A DNA stretch of 42,099 nucleotides from Flavobacterium sp. UMI-01 (GCF_019656315.1 NZ_BPLU01000066.1:1-42099), one strand, 5' to 3'; counted from the first letter of the stretch, positions 9,346-17,137 are shown. Numbers and translations are program-made. The notes: generated by a model from the letters alone, not told the origin.

Positions 9346-9519
9346 CTTGAAATTAAAGATTTGTCAGTTCGACGGTGATTTTTTGTGCTAAAAAAAGCAA
9401 TGTGAAATAACCTTACACGCTTGTTGAAGCTCTTTTTTGTCATAAGGCCAACCGTAATACAGGGAAGGCTTGCGATAGAAAACTTCACGAAGTGACAATA
9501 GTTTAAGGCAAATTACTAT

Positions 9520-10140
9520 TTATAATTTTAATAAAACCTCCCTAAAACATTCAGCATATTCTTTAATCACATTCGCATCAAAATAAGGTTCTTGTTCTAT
9601 GCGACCTATAAAGCGAACCCCCGTTTTGTTTAAAATAATCGATTCGGTAGCGGCATTTTCATCACCGCTAAAAACAATTCCAGCAATCTCAATTTTTCTA
9701 TTTTGCAAAGCTTCAATTGTCAATAAGGTATGATTGATGCTGCCTAGATAATGCCGAGAAACTACTACAGCTTTATAATCGGGCTGAATCAAATCAACAA
9801 CCATATCGGTATCATTCAACGGAACAAAAATACCTCCTGCACCTTCAATTACGAGGTGTTCATTAGTAATTTTGGGTTCTTTGATTTCATTCAAATCAAT
9901 CCTAATTTGGTCTAATGCTGCTGCCAAATGGGGGCTTGCCGGAGTATGTAAGGCATAACTATTAGGGTGAAAAACGGATTTTGCATTCGATACGTAAGCA
10001 CGAACTTTATGTGTATCCGAATTTTCTAAATCGCCCGCTTGTACGGGTTTCCAATAATCCGCTTCTAAAGCTTCCGTAATGATGGCCGCGGCAATTGTTT
10101 TGCCTACGTCAGTAGATATTCCTGTTATAAATAGTTTCAT
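9520..10140 (-). CDS. bioD: ATP-dependent dethiobiotin synthetase (BioD)
   Basis: 206 residues, close to the usual 205-230. It carboxylates DAPA to dethiobiotin using ATP and CO2. The P-loop variant GISTDVGKT is at 7-15, the substrate lysine motif WKPVQAGDLENSDT begins near residue 30, and the EGAGGIFVPLND motif near 99 is the second conserved block. The start codon directly abuts the stop codon of the DUF2007 gene (0-nt gap), so translational coupling is likely. The C-terminus is followed by the 384-bp repeat-bearing gap before bioA. Confidence 0.95.
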   Translation of the reverse strand: MKLFITGISTDVGKTIAAAIITEALEADYWKPVQAGDLENSDTHKVRAYVSNAKSVFHPNSYALHTPASPHLAAALDQIRIDLNEIKEPKITNEHLVIEGAGGIFVPLNDTDMVVDLIQPDYKAVVVSRHYLGSINHTLLTIEALQNRKIEIAGIVFSGDENAATESIILNKTGVRFIGRIEQEPYFDANVIKEYAECFREVLLKL

Positions 10141-10548
10141 TTATTTAAATTCATTTTTGCATTTAGTGCATTGGTATTTTTGTTTAACATAAAAGGACAT
10201 ACTTCCCAAAAAAAACGAAACAATAAAAGAAAGCATAGATTTGGTATCTTTTATTGAAGAAATTAAAATTGCCTTTTTTGCACCGCATTTTGGACATTTT
10301 ACCAAGTTGTTACTATCATCCAAAGAAAAATTACTTATTTCAGTTAGAATTTGTTTTGCCGTATTGAAGTCTTCTTTTTTGACAAATAATTTTACTCCCC
10401 CAATAGCATGACTGTACAATGGATTGGAATCTACAGTGTTGCTGTCTCTTATGAAAACATCAATACCTTCGGATTCTAATTTTCCTTTGAAAATTAATGC
10501 CTCAGAAGAGTATAAATAACTATTGAGTAATAAAAATCTATTTTTCAT
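10141..10548 (-). CDS. DUF2007-like protein with C-terminal zinc ribbon and one membrane segment
   Basis: 135 residues. Residues 1-70 resemble the DUF2007 ('putative signal transducing protein') fold: YSSEALIFKGKLESEGIDVFI, then NPLYSHAIGGVKLFVKKEDFNTAKQIL. Residues 80-135 hold two CxxC knuckles, Cys85/Cys88 (CPKCGAKK) and Cys127/Cys130 (CTKCKNEF), probably one zinc site. Between the knuckles is a hydrophobic stretch (about 104-120) that could be a membrane segment or a buried hairpin. It sits inside the biotin operon, 3 nt after bioF and directly abutting bioD, so it is cotranscribed. Its function is unknown; a link to biotin synthesis is suggested only by position. Confidence 0.75.
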   Translation of the reverse strand: MKNRFLLLNSYLYSSEALIFKGKLESEGIDVFIRDSNTVDSNPLYSHAIGGVKLFVKKEDFNTAKQILTEISNFSLDDSNNLVKCPKCGAKKAILISSIKDTKSMLSFIVSFFLGSMSFYVKQKYQCTKCKNEFK

Positions 10549-10551
10549 AAA

Positions 10552-11697
10552 TTAAAATACAAACGTACTCAACAAATATAATAATTTCGAAATCTCTTCT
10601 TCAGTATTATAGCTGTGCAGGCAAAATCGCAAACGTTCTTGACCACTTGGTACCGTCGGGGAAAGAATGGGTTTTACATCATATCCTTTTTCTTGTATTT
10701 GAGTCGCTAAGGCTTTTACTTTTTCGTTCCCAGGAATAATAGCACATTGAATGGCAGAATTTGAGCGGACAAATAAGGGGTGTAGTCCTAAAAGCTTTTT
10801 ATGTTGATTGAAATACGAGATGTTTTTTCTTAATTTATTTAATTCTGCAGATTGTTTTTTTAAATGTTGGTAGGCTGTTTTTATGGTTGCGATAGCATGA
10901 GGGCTAAGTCCAGTAGTGTAAATCAAACTTCGTGAAAAGTTTACGAGATACCGTTGTAATTCTGGACAACCTAAAATAGCGGCACCGTGACATCCCAATC
11001 CTTTCCCGAAAGTCATAATTCGTGCAAATACTTGATCTTGCAAACCTAATGATTGCACTAATCCTTCCCCATAATCCCCATATACGCCTAAGGCATGAGC
11101 TTCGTCAATAACGAGATAACAATTGTATTTAGTTGCAAGTTGTACGAGCTCTTCAAGATTAGGACAGTCGCCGTCCATAGAAAATACGCTTTCTGTAGCG
11201 ATATAAATACTAGGGTTGGTAGTGTTGAATTTGAGTATGAGTCGCTCTAAATCCTCAAAGTCATTATGGTTGTATTTGTAAGCTTTGGCGTTTGATAATT
11301 GTATTCCGTCTCTGATAGAGGCATGGCATAATTCATCGTATAAAATAAAATCATTCTTTTGAGGAACACAGCTAAAGAAACCAAGATTAGCATCATAACC
11401 TGAGTTAAAGAGCAGTGCGGTTTGAGCTTGATGAAAAGTGGCTATTTCTTGTTCTGTAATAGTGTAAACACAATGGTTTCCAGATAACAATCGCGAACCC
11501 GTAGCGCCATTTTGTGTTAAATTAGAGGCGACAAGATAGTGATGTGTTTCGTTGAAAATAGCGGTAGACCTTGAAAAACCTATATAGTCATTTGAAGAGA
11601 AATCAATTCGAGAGTTGGCTGTGCCTAATTGGCGCAAAGCATTGGAATGAATTCTCTTTTCTAATTTAGACAAAATGGAAGGTGGGATTGTTTTCAT
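10552..11697 (-). CDS. bioF: 8-amino-7-oxononanoate synthase (BioF)
   Basis: 381 residues, typical for this alpha-oxoamine synthase, which condenses pimeloyl-ACP/CoA with alanine to KAPA. Visible motifs: NYDIGF-like SSNDYIGFS near 34, GATGSRLLSGN at 64-74, His125 in YDELCHAS stacking on PLP, Asp198 and His201 in DEAHALGVYG, and Lys232 in MTFGKGLGCHGA forming the internal aldimine. First gene of the biotin transcription unit. Its ATG is only 4 nt below a TACTTTTG box, suggesting a near-leaderless transcript. The insertion sequence and duplicated rplY tail lie directly upstream, but about 121 bp of native upstream DNA is retained. Confidence 0.95.
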   Translation of the reverse strand: MKTIPPSILSKLEKRIHSNALRQLGTANSRIDFSSNDYIGFSRSTAIFNETHHYLVASNLTQNGATGSRLLSGNHCVYTITEQEIATFHQAQTALLFNSGYDANLGFFSCVPQKNDFILYDELCHASIRDGIQLSNAKAYKYNHNDFEDLERLILKFNTTNPSIYIATESVFSMDGDCPNLEELVQLATKYNCYLVIDEAHALGVYGDYGEGLVQSLGLQDQVFARIMTFGKGLGCHGAAILGCPELQRYLVNFSRSLIYTTGLSPHAIATIKTAYQHLKKQSAELNKLRKNISYFNQHKKLLGLHPLFVRSNSAIQCAIIPGNEKVKALATQIQEKGYDVKPILSPTVPSGQERLRFCLHSYNTEEEISKLLYLLSTFVF

Positions 11698-11701
11698 GTT
11701 T

Positions 11702-11709
11702 CAAAAGTA
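11702..11709 (-). promoter_or_regulatory. -7 box (TACTTTTG) 4 nt upstream of bioF
   Basis: Perfect TAnnTTTG on the minus strand, immediately after the duplicated terminator hairpin. If transcription starts about 6-7 nt after the box, the bioF mRNA would have almost no leader. No good TTG at the -33 position; confidence is limited. Confidence 0.4.
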
Positions 11710-11713
11710 AAAA

Positions 11714-11742
11714 AAAAGACTGTCTTTTGGAGACAGTCTTTT
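11714..11742 (-). terminator. Duplicated copy of the rplY terminator
   Basis: Perfect 12-bp stem, AAAAGACTGTCT with AGACAGTCTTTT, and a 5-nt loop, followed on the minus strand by nine T. It now lies between the insertion sequence and bioF and would stop read-through from the element into bioF. Confidence 0.85.
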
Positions 11743-11763
11743 GATTTGGTATTTGAAAAAAAA

Positions 11764-11826
11764 TTATTTTTTCTTTCCTTTTGCAGTAGCTCCTTTTGCA
11801 GCTTTTGCAGCTTCTTGAGCCGCTTT
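11764..11826 (-). pseudogene. Orphan 3' tail of rplY duplicated by the insertion
   Basis: The last 20 codons and stop of rplY (the Ala/Lys-rich tail ending in KGKKK) are repeated here without the rest of the gene. The sequence is identical to the intact gene's end at 13546-13608. It is cut on its 5' side by the left end of the insertion sequence. It has no start and is not expected to be translated. Confidence 0.9.
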
Positions 11827-11911
11827 CCTGACTTCCGCACATTTTTATTTTTCAGCAAAAAACATATTATAACATGTTATCCATCAATTGGTTAGCGTTA
11901 TTCTTGTTTTG

Positions 11912-11927
11912 ATTTTGGGTGTCCCAG
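11912..11927 (+). repeat. Internal 16-bp repeat before the transposase, copy 1
   Basis: ATTTTGGGTGTCCCAG, identical to 13459-13474 at the right end. Each contains TGGG-TGT-CCCA, a small hairpin. The following bases also partly match (AAAGTC downstream of both). Possible transposase-binding site used both at the end and as an autoregulatory site. Confidence 0.7.
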
Positions 11928-11950
11928 AGTAAAAAGTCCTATTTTCGTAT

Positions 11951-13459
11951 ATGTTTATACGTAAAAAAAGAAATAAAAGCGGAGTCGTCAGTATTCAAAT
12001 TATAGACAAGAGTTCTGGGAAGTACAAACTTTTTAAAACCATTGGTAGTAGTAGTGACCCCGAAGAAATTGAAAAGTTGCTTGTTAAAGCAAATAATTTA
12101 TTAAAAGAGCACAATGGCACTTTGGAATTAGATTTTACTGATTCCAATACTATTATTCATTCTTTATTGAACAATATTATCTCTCATAAGTTAGTGGGAA
12201 TTAATTTGGTATTGGGCAAAATTTTTGATGAAATTGGGTTTAATCAGATTACGGATAAACTTTTTAAAGACCTTGTTTTATATCGGTTAATCTACCCCAA
12301 GAGTAAACTTAAAACAACAGAATAACTTTATCGATATGAGCAGAAAAATTACTCTGAGGACGATATTTATCGTTATTTAGATAAATTACATGACACACAA
12401 AAGCTAAAAATTCAGCAAATTAGTTATGAGCACACAAAAGCTGTTTTAGGTGAAGAAATCCAGATAGTTTTTTATGACGTAACAACAGTTTATTTTGAGG
12501 TAGATAATGAAGATGCATTACGCAAAACGGGGTTTTCTAAAGAAGGGAAACATCAAAATCCACAAATAGTTTTAGGATTATTGGTAAGCAAAAATGGTTA
12601 TCCGTTAGCTTATGATATTTTTGAAGGGAATAAATTTGAAGGTCATACAATGCTTCCGATAGTTGATTCTTTTAAAACAAAATACAATTTAAAACAACTT
12701 GTTATTGTGGCTGATTCAGGCTTGTTATCCAGTCAAAATATAGATGAACTCCAGGCTAAAAAGTATGAATTCATTTTAGGGGCACGGATAAAAAATGAAA
12801 GTAGGGTCATTAAAGAAGAAATACTATCGTTGCGTCTGAAAGATAAAGAAAGTCAAATTATAAAAAAGGACAATTTAAAGCTTATCATTACTTATTCTGA
12901 TGATAGAGCAAAAAAAGACAAATACAACCGAGAAAAAGGACTTAAAAAGCTAGAAAAGCAAATAAAAACTGGTAAGCTTACCAAATCCAGCATCAACAAC
13001 AGGGGATATAATAAATATTTAAAATTGGAAGGAGAGCTACGTGTTGTTATTGACAAAGATAAATTTAATCAAGATTCGAAATGGGATGGATTAAAAGGAT
13101 ACCTGACCAATTCTAGATTAACAAAAGATGAAATTTTAGAGAATTACAGTCATCTATGGCAAATCGAAAAGGCTTTTAGAATAGCCAAAACAGATTTAAA
13201 AATAAGACCTATTTTTCACAGAAAGCAAAAACGAATCGAAGCTCATATTTGCTTAACATTTGTAGCTTATAAAATATACAAAGAACTGGATCGTCAACTC
13301 AAGTGTATGAAATCTGACTTCTCACCAGAGAAAGTAATTGAAATACTGCAAAGTATTTACCAAATTGAAATTATAAATCCAATAAACAACCAGTCGATAA
13401 AACAAACTATTTTACTAACAGATGAACACCGGAAATTACAAAAATTATTCAATTTTTAA
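11951..13459 (+). pseudogene. IS1634-like DDE transposase interrupted by one in-frame TAA
   Basis: A single reading frame of 502 codons is intact except for a TAA at 12323-12325 (codon 125), between KLKTTE and LYRYEQKN. A TAC-to-TAA change would explain it, giving EYLYRYEQ in the parent. The two open parts are 11951-12322 and 12326-13456. N-terminal residues MFIRKKRNKSGVVSIQII match the usual start of this family. Catalytic residues, counted through the stop, are Asp176 (FYDVTTVYFE), Asp255 (VADSGLLS) and Glu406 (YSHLWQIEKAFRIAK, the Y-x6-E-x6-K signature). All are downstream of the stop. An internal start at ATG 12581 would lose Asp176, so the element is probably immobile unless the stop is read through. 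Confidence 0.85.
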
Positions 13460-13474
13460 TTTTGGGTGTCCCAG
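13459..13474 (+). repeat. Subterminal 16-bp repeat, copy 2
   Basis: Same 16 bases as 11912-11927; it overlaps the transposase stop codon and adjoins the right terminal inverted repeat. Confidence 0.7.
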
Positions 13475-13487
13475 TGCGAAAGTCAGG

Positions 13488-13608
13488 AGTAAAAAAAAAG
13501 ACTGTCTTTTGGAGACAGTCTTTTGATTTGGTATTTGAAAAAAAATTATTTTTTCTTTCCTTTTGCAGTAGCTCCTTTTGCAGCTTTTGCAGCTTCTTGA
13601 GCCGCTTT
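13488..13608. repeat. Right copy of 121-bp direct repeat flanking the insertion sequence
   Basis: Identical to 11706-11826. This copy carries the functional rplY 3' end and terminator, so rplY stays intact despite the insertion inside its coding region. Confidence 0.9.
13496..13524 (-). terminator. rplY terminator
   Basis: Perfect 12-bp stem with 5-nt loop, 21 nt after the rplY stop, followed on the minus strand by nine T. Strong intrinsic terminator. Confidence 0.9.
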
Positions 13609-14160
13609 CATTGCCGCACGAGAAATCTTCACTTGACAGATAACAGTATTGTCTGGGTGTAAGATTTTGAAATTCTCAGAAGGTACTTGAGTAACATATA
13701 ATTTATTACCCATGTTAAGAGGTGTGATGTCAGCAACCACATAATCAGGAAGATTTTTTGGTAATGCTTTTACTTTCAATTTACGGTTGTTCAAACGTAA
13801 ATCTCCACCTGCCATAACTCCTTTAGAGTTACCAACGATTTTTACAGGTACTTCAATAGCGATTTCTTTATCGTCATAAAGTTGGAAGAAATCAATGTGT
13901 AAAATTTTGTCAGACACTGGGTGAACCTGAATGTCTTGTAAAATAGCATTGAATGATTTTCCGTTACCCAATTCGATCACAACAGTGTGTGCGTTTGGAG
14001 TGTAAACCAACGATTTGAATGCTTTTTCTTCTGCCGAAAAGTGCACTGGTTGATCTCCTCCGTATAATACGCAAGGAACCTCTCCAGCATTACGTAAGGC
14101 TTTTGTAGCAACTTTGCCCACGCTTTCTCTTTCTGATCCTTTAATTGTAATCGACTTCAT
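13546..14160 (-). CDS. rplY: 50S ribosomal protein L25 (general stress protein Ctc type)
   Basis: 204 residues, the long two-domain TL5/Ctc form of L25. The N-terminal 5S-rRNA-binding domain (about 1-90) shows [26 protein letters not shown] and [22 protein letters not shown]. The C-terminal beta domain (about 95-185) shows [17 protein letters not shown] and [15 protein letters not shown]. The tail (186-204) is Ala/Lys-rich and low complexity. It lies 65 bp downstream of prs on the same strand, a frequent pairing, so cotranscription is likely. An insertion sequence entered the last 21 codons, but the 121-bp duplication restored the end of the gene. Confidence 0.97.
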   Translation of the reverse strand: MKSITIKGSERESVGKVATKALRNAGEVPCVLYGGDQPVHFSAEEKAFKSLVYTPNAHTVVIELGNGKSFNAILQDIQVHPVSDKILHIDFFQLYDDKEIAIEVPVKIVGNSKGVMAGGDLRLNNRKLKVKALPKNLPDYVVADITPLNMGNKLYVTQVPSENFKILHPDNTVICQVKISRAAMKAAQEAAKAAKGATAKGKKK

Positions 14161-14225
14161 TTTAATATATATAATTGTTAATAATTCATTTTAAGGTTAG
14201 GGGTTAAAACCACTAACGAGGAATG

Positions 14226-15167
14226 TTACATCAAAAACTTTCCACTAATTGAGTTGTTGTGTTGTACCATGTGCATTACTTCTGCAAATAATGGCGCGCA
14301 ACTTACCACTCTTATTTTTTTAGATTCTTTTTTCAACGGAATAGAATCTGTAACAATCAATTCACTCAATTGCGAATTTTCTATTTTTTCGTAAGCCCCA
14401 CCAGATAAAATTGGGTGTGTACAGATAGCACGCACACTAAGGGCTCCTTTTTCTATCATCAAATCAGCAGCTTTGGCCAATGTGCCTCCTGTATCAATCA
14501 TGTCGTCAACAAGGATTACGTTTTTGCCTTTTACCTCACCAATAAGCTCCATAGTTTCGATTACATTGGCTGCTTTTCGTTGTTTGTAACAGATAACTAC
14601 CTCAGAGTTTAAGAATTTAGAATAAGCATAAGCTCTTTTAGAACCACCCATATCAGGAGAAGCAATCATTAGATTGTCTAATTGTAAACTTTCGATATAA
14701 GGAAGGAAAATAGTTGAAGCAAAAAGATGATCTACTGGTTTTTCAAAGAATCCTTGAATTTGGTCTGCGTGCAAGTCCATCGTCATGATGCGAGTTGCTC
14801 CTGCTGCTTCTAGCATTTTAGCAATTAATTTTGCTCCAATGGGAACTCTTGGTTTGTCTTTTCTATCTTGTCTAGCCCAACCAAAGTATGGGATAACAGC
14901 AGTAATGTGTCTAGCTGATGCACGTTTAGCGGCATCAATCATTAATAACAATTCCATTAAATTGTCTGCTGATGGGAACGTGGAGCAAACTAAAAATACG
15001 CGCAATCCTCTAATAGATTCTTCAAATGAAGGCTGAAATTCACCATCACTATAAGTTGACATGGTCATCTTTCCTAGTGGGATGCCGTACTTGGCAGCAA
15101 TTTTCTCTGCTAGATAGACACTTTGTGAACAAGCAAATATTTTAGCTTCTGCTTCTGTGTGTGACAT
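14226..15167 (-). CDS. prs: Ribose-phosphate pyrophosphokinase (PRPP synthetase)
   Basis: 313 residues, the standard class I length. It makes PRPP from ribose 5-phosphate and ATP for nucleotide, histidine and tryptophan synthesis. The ATP-binding FGWARQDRK is at 95-103, the metal and ribose-5-phosphate segment DLHADQIQGFF at 131-141, and the PRPP loop VDDMIDTGGT at 220-229. Usual start MSHTEAEAKIFACSQS. A TAAATTTG -7 box lies 49 nt upstream. It is transcribed with rplY and divergently from the tRNA-Leu unit. Confidence 0.97.
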   Translation of the reverse strand: MSHTEAEAKIFACSQSVYLAEKIAAKYGIPLGKMTMSTYSDGEFQPSFEESIRGLRVFLVCSTFPSADNLMELLLMIDAAKRASARHITAVIPYFGWARQDRKDKPRVPIGAKLIAKMLEAAGATRIMTMDLHADQIQGFFEKPVDHLFASTIFLPYIESLQLDNLMIASPDMGGSKRAYAYSKFLNSEVVICYKQRKAANVIETMELIGEVKGKNVILVDDMIDTGGTLAKAADLMIEKGALSVRAICTHPILSGGAYEKIENSQLSELIVTDSIPLKKESKKIRVVSCAPLFAEVMHMVQHNNSISGKFLM

Positions 15168-15216
15168 TTAATCTGTTGTTTTATAATTAGTTAGTGTCTC
15201 TTGTTTTAACGAGGTG

Positions 15217-15224
15217 CAAATTTA
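15217..15224 (-). promoter_or_regulatory. -7 box (TAAATTTG) of prs-rplY
   Basis: Perfect TAnnTTTG on the minus strand, 49 nt before the prs ATG. No clear -33 element. It lacks the 11-bp phased words seen at the phosphate promoters and serves as a comparison. Confidence 0.55.
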
Positions 15225-15290
15225 GGAAAAAATATCAACTCTGAAAGGGAAATTTTTAGTTTTTTTATTAGAATGTTTTGATTTTTTTTA

Positions 15291-15298
15291 TACATTTG
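15291..15298 (+). promoter_or_regulatory. -7 box (TACATTTG) of tRNA-Leu
   Basis: Perfect TAnnTTTG followed by CACCG, 73 nt before the tRNA 5' end, implying a short processed leader. The -33 position is T-rich without a clear TTTG. Confidence 0.55.
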
Positions 15299-15371
15299 CA
15301 CCGTGTTAAAGAAATAGGAATTGCAAGATTGCTATTTATTGCGTTAAAGAATGACTTTTTTAGTCTGCTAC

Positions 15372-15451
15372 GCCCGGATGGCGGAATTGGTAGACGCGCT
15401 GGTCTCAAACACCTGTGGGAAACCGTGCCGGTTCGACTCCGGCTCCGGGTA
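15372..15451 (+). tRNA. tRNA-Leu (CAA anticodon)
   Basis: 80 nt to the discriminator base, with the long variable arm of a class II tRNA. Acceptor stem GCCCGGA pairs with TCCGGGT (one G-T), the D arm contains AATTGGTAGACGC, the anticodon loop is CTCAAAC with CAA at the centre, and the T arm is GCCGG-TTCGACT-CCGGC. The anticodon stem CTGGT/ACCTG has one T-T mismatch. CCA is not encoded: the discriminator A is followed by CTT. The terminator follows directly. Confidence 0.95.
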
Positions 15452-15454
15452 CTT

Positions 15455-15491
15455 AAAAAACCTCTTAATCAATTGATTGAGAGGTTTTTTT
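15455..15491 (+). terminator. tRNA-Leu terminator
   Basis: AAAACCTCT pairs with AGAGGTTTT around a largely self-complementary AATCAATTGATT core, followed by a T-run. Almost fully palindromic. Confidence 0.85.
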
Positions 15492-15530
15492 GTTTTTAAG
15501 TCAATTTGCTGAAAACTAATTGGTGCCAAT

Positions 15531-15573
15531 AAAAAAAACAGTAACAAGTGAACGACTTATTACTGTTTTTTGT
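15531..15573. terminator. Bidirectional terminator between tRNA-Leu and hemD-like gene
   Basis: AACAGTAA and AAGT pair with ACTT and TTACTGTT around a GAACG loop, with A-run and T-run on the two sides. Suited to stop the leftward hemD transcript and any rightward read-through from the tRNA. Confidence 0.8.
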
Positions 15574-15598
15574 GTTTTTAGACCGGATAGGTCTGTAT

Positions 15599-16348
15599 TT
15601 ATTTTACTTTATTGGCTTCAACAATGTATTTTTCTAATGCCATGGTCATAGATGGTGTTTCTGGTGTTGGAGCGAGAATGTCAATTCGTAGTCCGTTATC
15701 AAGGGCTTCCTTTTGAGTAGTGCTTCCAAAAACAGCGATTCTGGTATTGTTTTGTTTGAAGTCAGGGAAATTTTTAAATAACGATTTGATACCTGTAGGG
15801 CTGAAGAATGCTAAAACATCATAATAAACATCAGCTAAATCAGATAGGTCGCTCATTACCGTTCTGTAGAATGTTGCTTGTGTCCAATCTACTTTTAGGT
15901 TGTTTAAAGTTGTCGGTGCGTCAGCGTTTAATTGGTCAGAGGCAGGTAGTAAAAATTTCTCGTCCTTGTATTTTTTGATTAAAGGGGATAGGTCAGCAAA
16001 GTCTTTTGCGCCTACATAAATTTTGCGTTTACGGTACACCACGTATTTTTGTAAATAAAATGCAACCGCTTCTGATTGACAAAAATATTTTAAGGTTTCA
16101 GGAACTTTGAAACGCATCTCTTCAGCAACTCTGAAAAAATGGTCAACAGCATTACGGCTTGTTAAAATAATTGCAGTATAGTTATTAAGATCGATTTTTT
16201 GTAGTCGAATCTCTTTTGCACTTACTCCTTCTATGTGAATAAAAGGCCTGAAATCAATTTTTATTTTATGCTTTTGTTGTAATTCAAAGTAAGGAGAATT
16301 CTCAACTTTAGGCTCAGGTTGTGACACCAAAATAGTTTTCACTTTCAT
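15599..16348 (-). CDS. hemD: Uroporphyrinogen-III synthase (HemD-like)
   Basis: 249 residues, the family's usual length. HemD closes hydroxymethylbilane to uroporphyrinogen III in heme synthesis. The family is weakly conserved; the recognisable parts are the N-terminal VKTILVSQPEP, AIILTSRNAVDHFF (the conserved SxNAV segment near 61-70), YYDVLAFFSPTGIKSLF (the conserved FxSPxGV-like block near 176-190), and RIAVFGSTTQKEAL near 203. It starts 13 nt after the DUF4271 gene, so the two form an operon, a pairing common in Flavobacteriia. No other heme gene is in the window. Confidence 0.8.
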   Translation of the reverse strand: MKVKTILVSQPEPKVENSPYFELQQKHKIKIDFRPFIHIEGVSAKEIRLQKIDLNNYTAIILTSRNAVDHFFRVAEEMRFKVPETLKYFCQSEAVAFYLQKYVVYRKRKIYVGAKDFADLSPLIKKYKDEKFLLPASDQLNADAPTTLNNLKVDWTQATFYRTVMSDLSDLADVYYDVLAFFSPTGIKSLFKNFPDFKQNNTRIAVFGSTTQKEALDNGLRIDILAPTPETPSMTMALEKYIVEANKVK

Positions 16349-16361
16349 ATTTTAACAGTTT

Positions 16362-17033
16362 CTAAGCGCTACCTTTTGTGTATAAATAATACATAAAAAA
16401 ATAGGGGGCTATTTCGAGAGTGCAAAGATATAAAATAAAATAAAACAACTTACTGAATATTATATTTTGATAATTTTTTATTGACAGGAGGTATGTTAAG
16501 GCGTTGGCTATCAGTATTACTGCGATGATGATTTGAGGAATAAGGATAGAGGTGTTGTCTTGGTAAAATAAAATAATGTTAAATGGTAATATCAATAACC
16601 CAATATATGTTCGATATGTAACTTTTTGAAGGTTAAATTGTTCTACAAATTCTTCAATATTGAAAGCAGTAGCAATGATTTTTTCGATTAAATATTTTGA
16701 TAAAATAAAAAAGATAACAAAAGTTAGAATTTGGATATACAACAAGTAATCGGTCTTGGAGGCTAAACCAAAAATCGTTAGGGATAATTGAATGAAAAAC
16801 GAAAACGAAATGGCTTGAACTATAAATAATGACAAAGTAAAGCTCCCCTTGAGATGACTTGGTTCCCGATACACTTTGGAGTATTTGTCTGAAAACATAA
16901 GGTTGAGAAAATCGGCAAATCGGTTTTCGTTAGTGGCTTTGGTAATGGCTATAATGATAAATGACACTACAAATAAAAGTGTGGCCCAGTCCTTATTTTC
17001 AATTATTCGAGGGTGAAGAATGTGTTCTGTCAT
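16362..17033 (-). CDS. DUF4271 integral membrane protein
   Basis: 223 residues with about six hydrophobic segments (roughly 17-33, 68-90, 96-118, 142-158, 164-184 and 196-216), so a polytopic inner-membrane protein. The N-terminal HPRIIENKDWATLLF, the NRFADFLNLMFSDKY segment and the C-terminal LFYFILYLCTLEIAPYFFMYYL are the conserved DUF4271 blocks. Function unknown. Cotranscribed with the hemD-like gene downstream. A TAATTTTG box lies only 7 nt before the ATG, so the mRNA may be leaderless. Confidence 0.8.
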   Translation of the reverse strand: MTEHILHPRIIENKDWATLLFVVSFIIIAITKATNENRFADFLNLMFSDKYSKVYREPSHLKGSFTLSLFIVQAISFSFFIQLSLTIFGLASKTDYLLYIQILTFVIFFILSKYLIEKIIATAFNIEEFVEQFNLQKVTYRTYIGLLILPFNIILFYQDNTSILIPQIIIAVILIANALTYLLSIKNYQNIIFSKLFYFILYLCTLEIAPYFFMYYLYTKGSA

Positions 17034-17040
17034 AGTGAAG

Positions 17041-17048
17041 CAAAATTA
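17041..17048 (-). promoter_or_regulatory. -7 box (TAATTTTG) 7 nt upstream of the DUF4271 gene
   Basis: Perfect TAnnTTTG on the minus strand. A TTTG lies 14 bp further up (17063-17066), shorter than the usual spacing. Suggests a leaderless transcript. Confidence 0.45.
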
Positions 17049-17110
17049 GTAATTTTTTGATTCAAACTTTTTATTATAGTTTTATTATCATTCAAATGCT
17101 TTAAAAAGTT

Positions 17111-17118
17111 TACTTTTG
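17111..17118 (+). promoter_or_regulatory. -7 box (TACTTTTG) of the mannosyltransferase-pyrC operon
   Basis: Perfect TAnnTTTG, 19 nt before the ATG at 17138. No clear -33 element and no phased TTAAC words. Confidence 0.5.
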
Positions 17119-17137
17119 CGGTGAAATTATTTGAAAA

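Larger units (their letters stand above)
11706..11826. repeat. Left copy of 121-bp direct repeat flanking the insertion sequence
   Basis: Identical base for base to 13488-13608 (offset 1782). It contains the rplY terminator hairpin and the last 20 codons plus stop of rplY. One further C matches on the inner side, so the repeat can be read as 121 or 122 bp. Interpreted as an unusually long target-site duplication. Confidence 0.9.
11827..13487 (+). mobile_element. IS1634/IS4-like insertion sequence, about 1.66 kb
   Basis: Imperfect terminal inverted repeats: left end CCTGACTTCCGCAC (11827-11840) and, at the right end, the complement of CCTGACTTTCGCAC (13474-13487), 13 of 14 matching. One transposase frame (11951-13459) fills the element. 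It is flanked by a perfect 121-bp direct repeat. IS1634 of Mycoplasma mycoides is known for long, variable target duplications, which fits. A 16-bp word, ATTTTGGGTGTCCCAG, occurs twice in the same orientation, 24 nt before the transposase ATG (11912-11927) and just inside the right end (13459-13474). A 12-bp palindrome ATAACATGTTAT lies at 11869-11880. Confidence 0.9.

Noticed and set aside
13462..13662. Open frame of 66 codons after the transposase
   Set aside because: It starts inside the right end of the insertion sequence and runs antisense to rplY; translation is Phe/Cys/Ser-rich noise.
15278..15499. Open frame of 73 codons across the tRNA
   Set aside because: It overlaps the whole tRNA-Leu and its terminator; no protein-like character.
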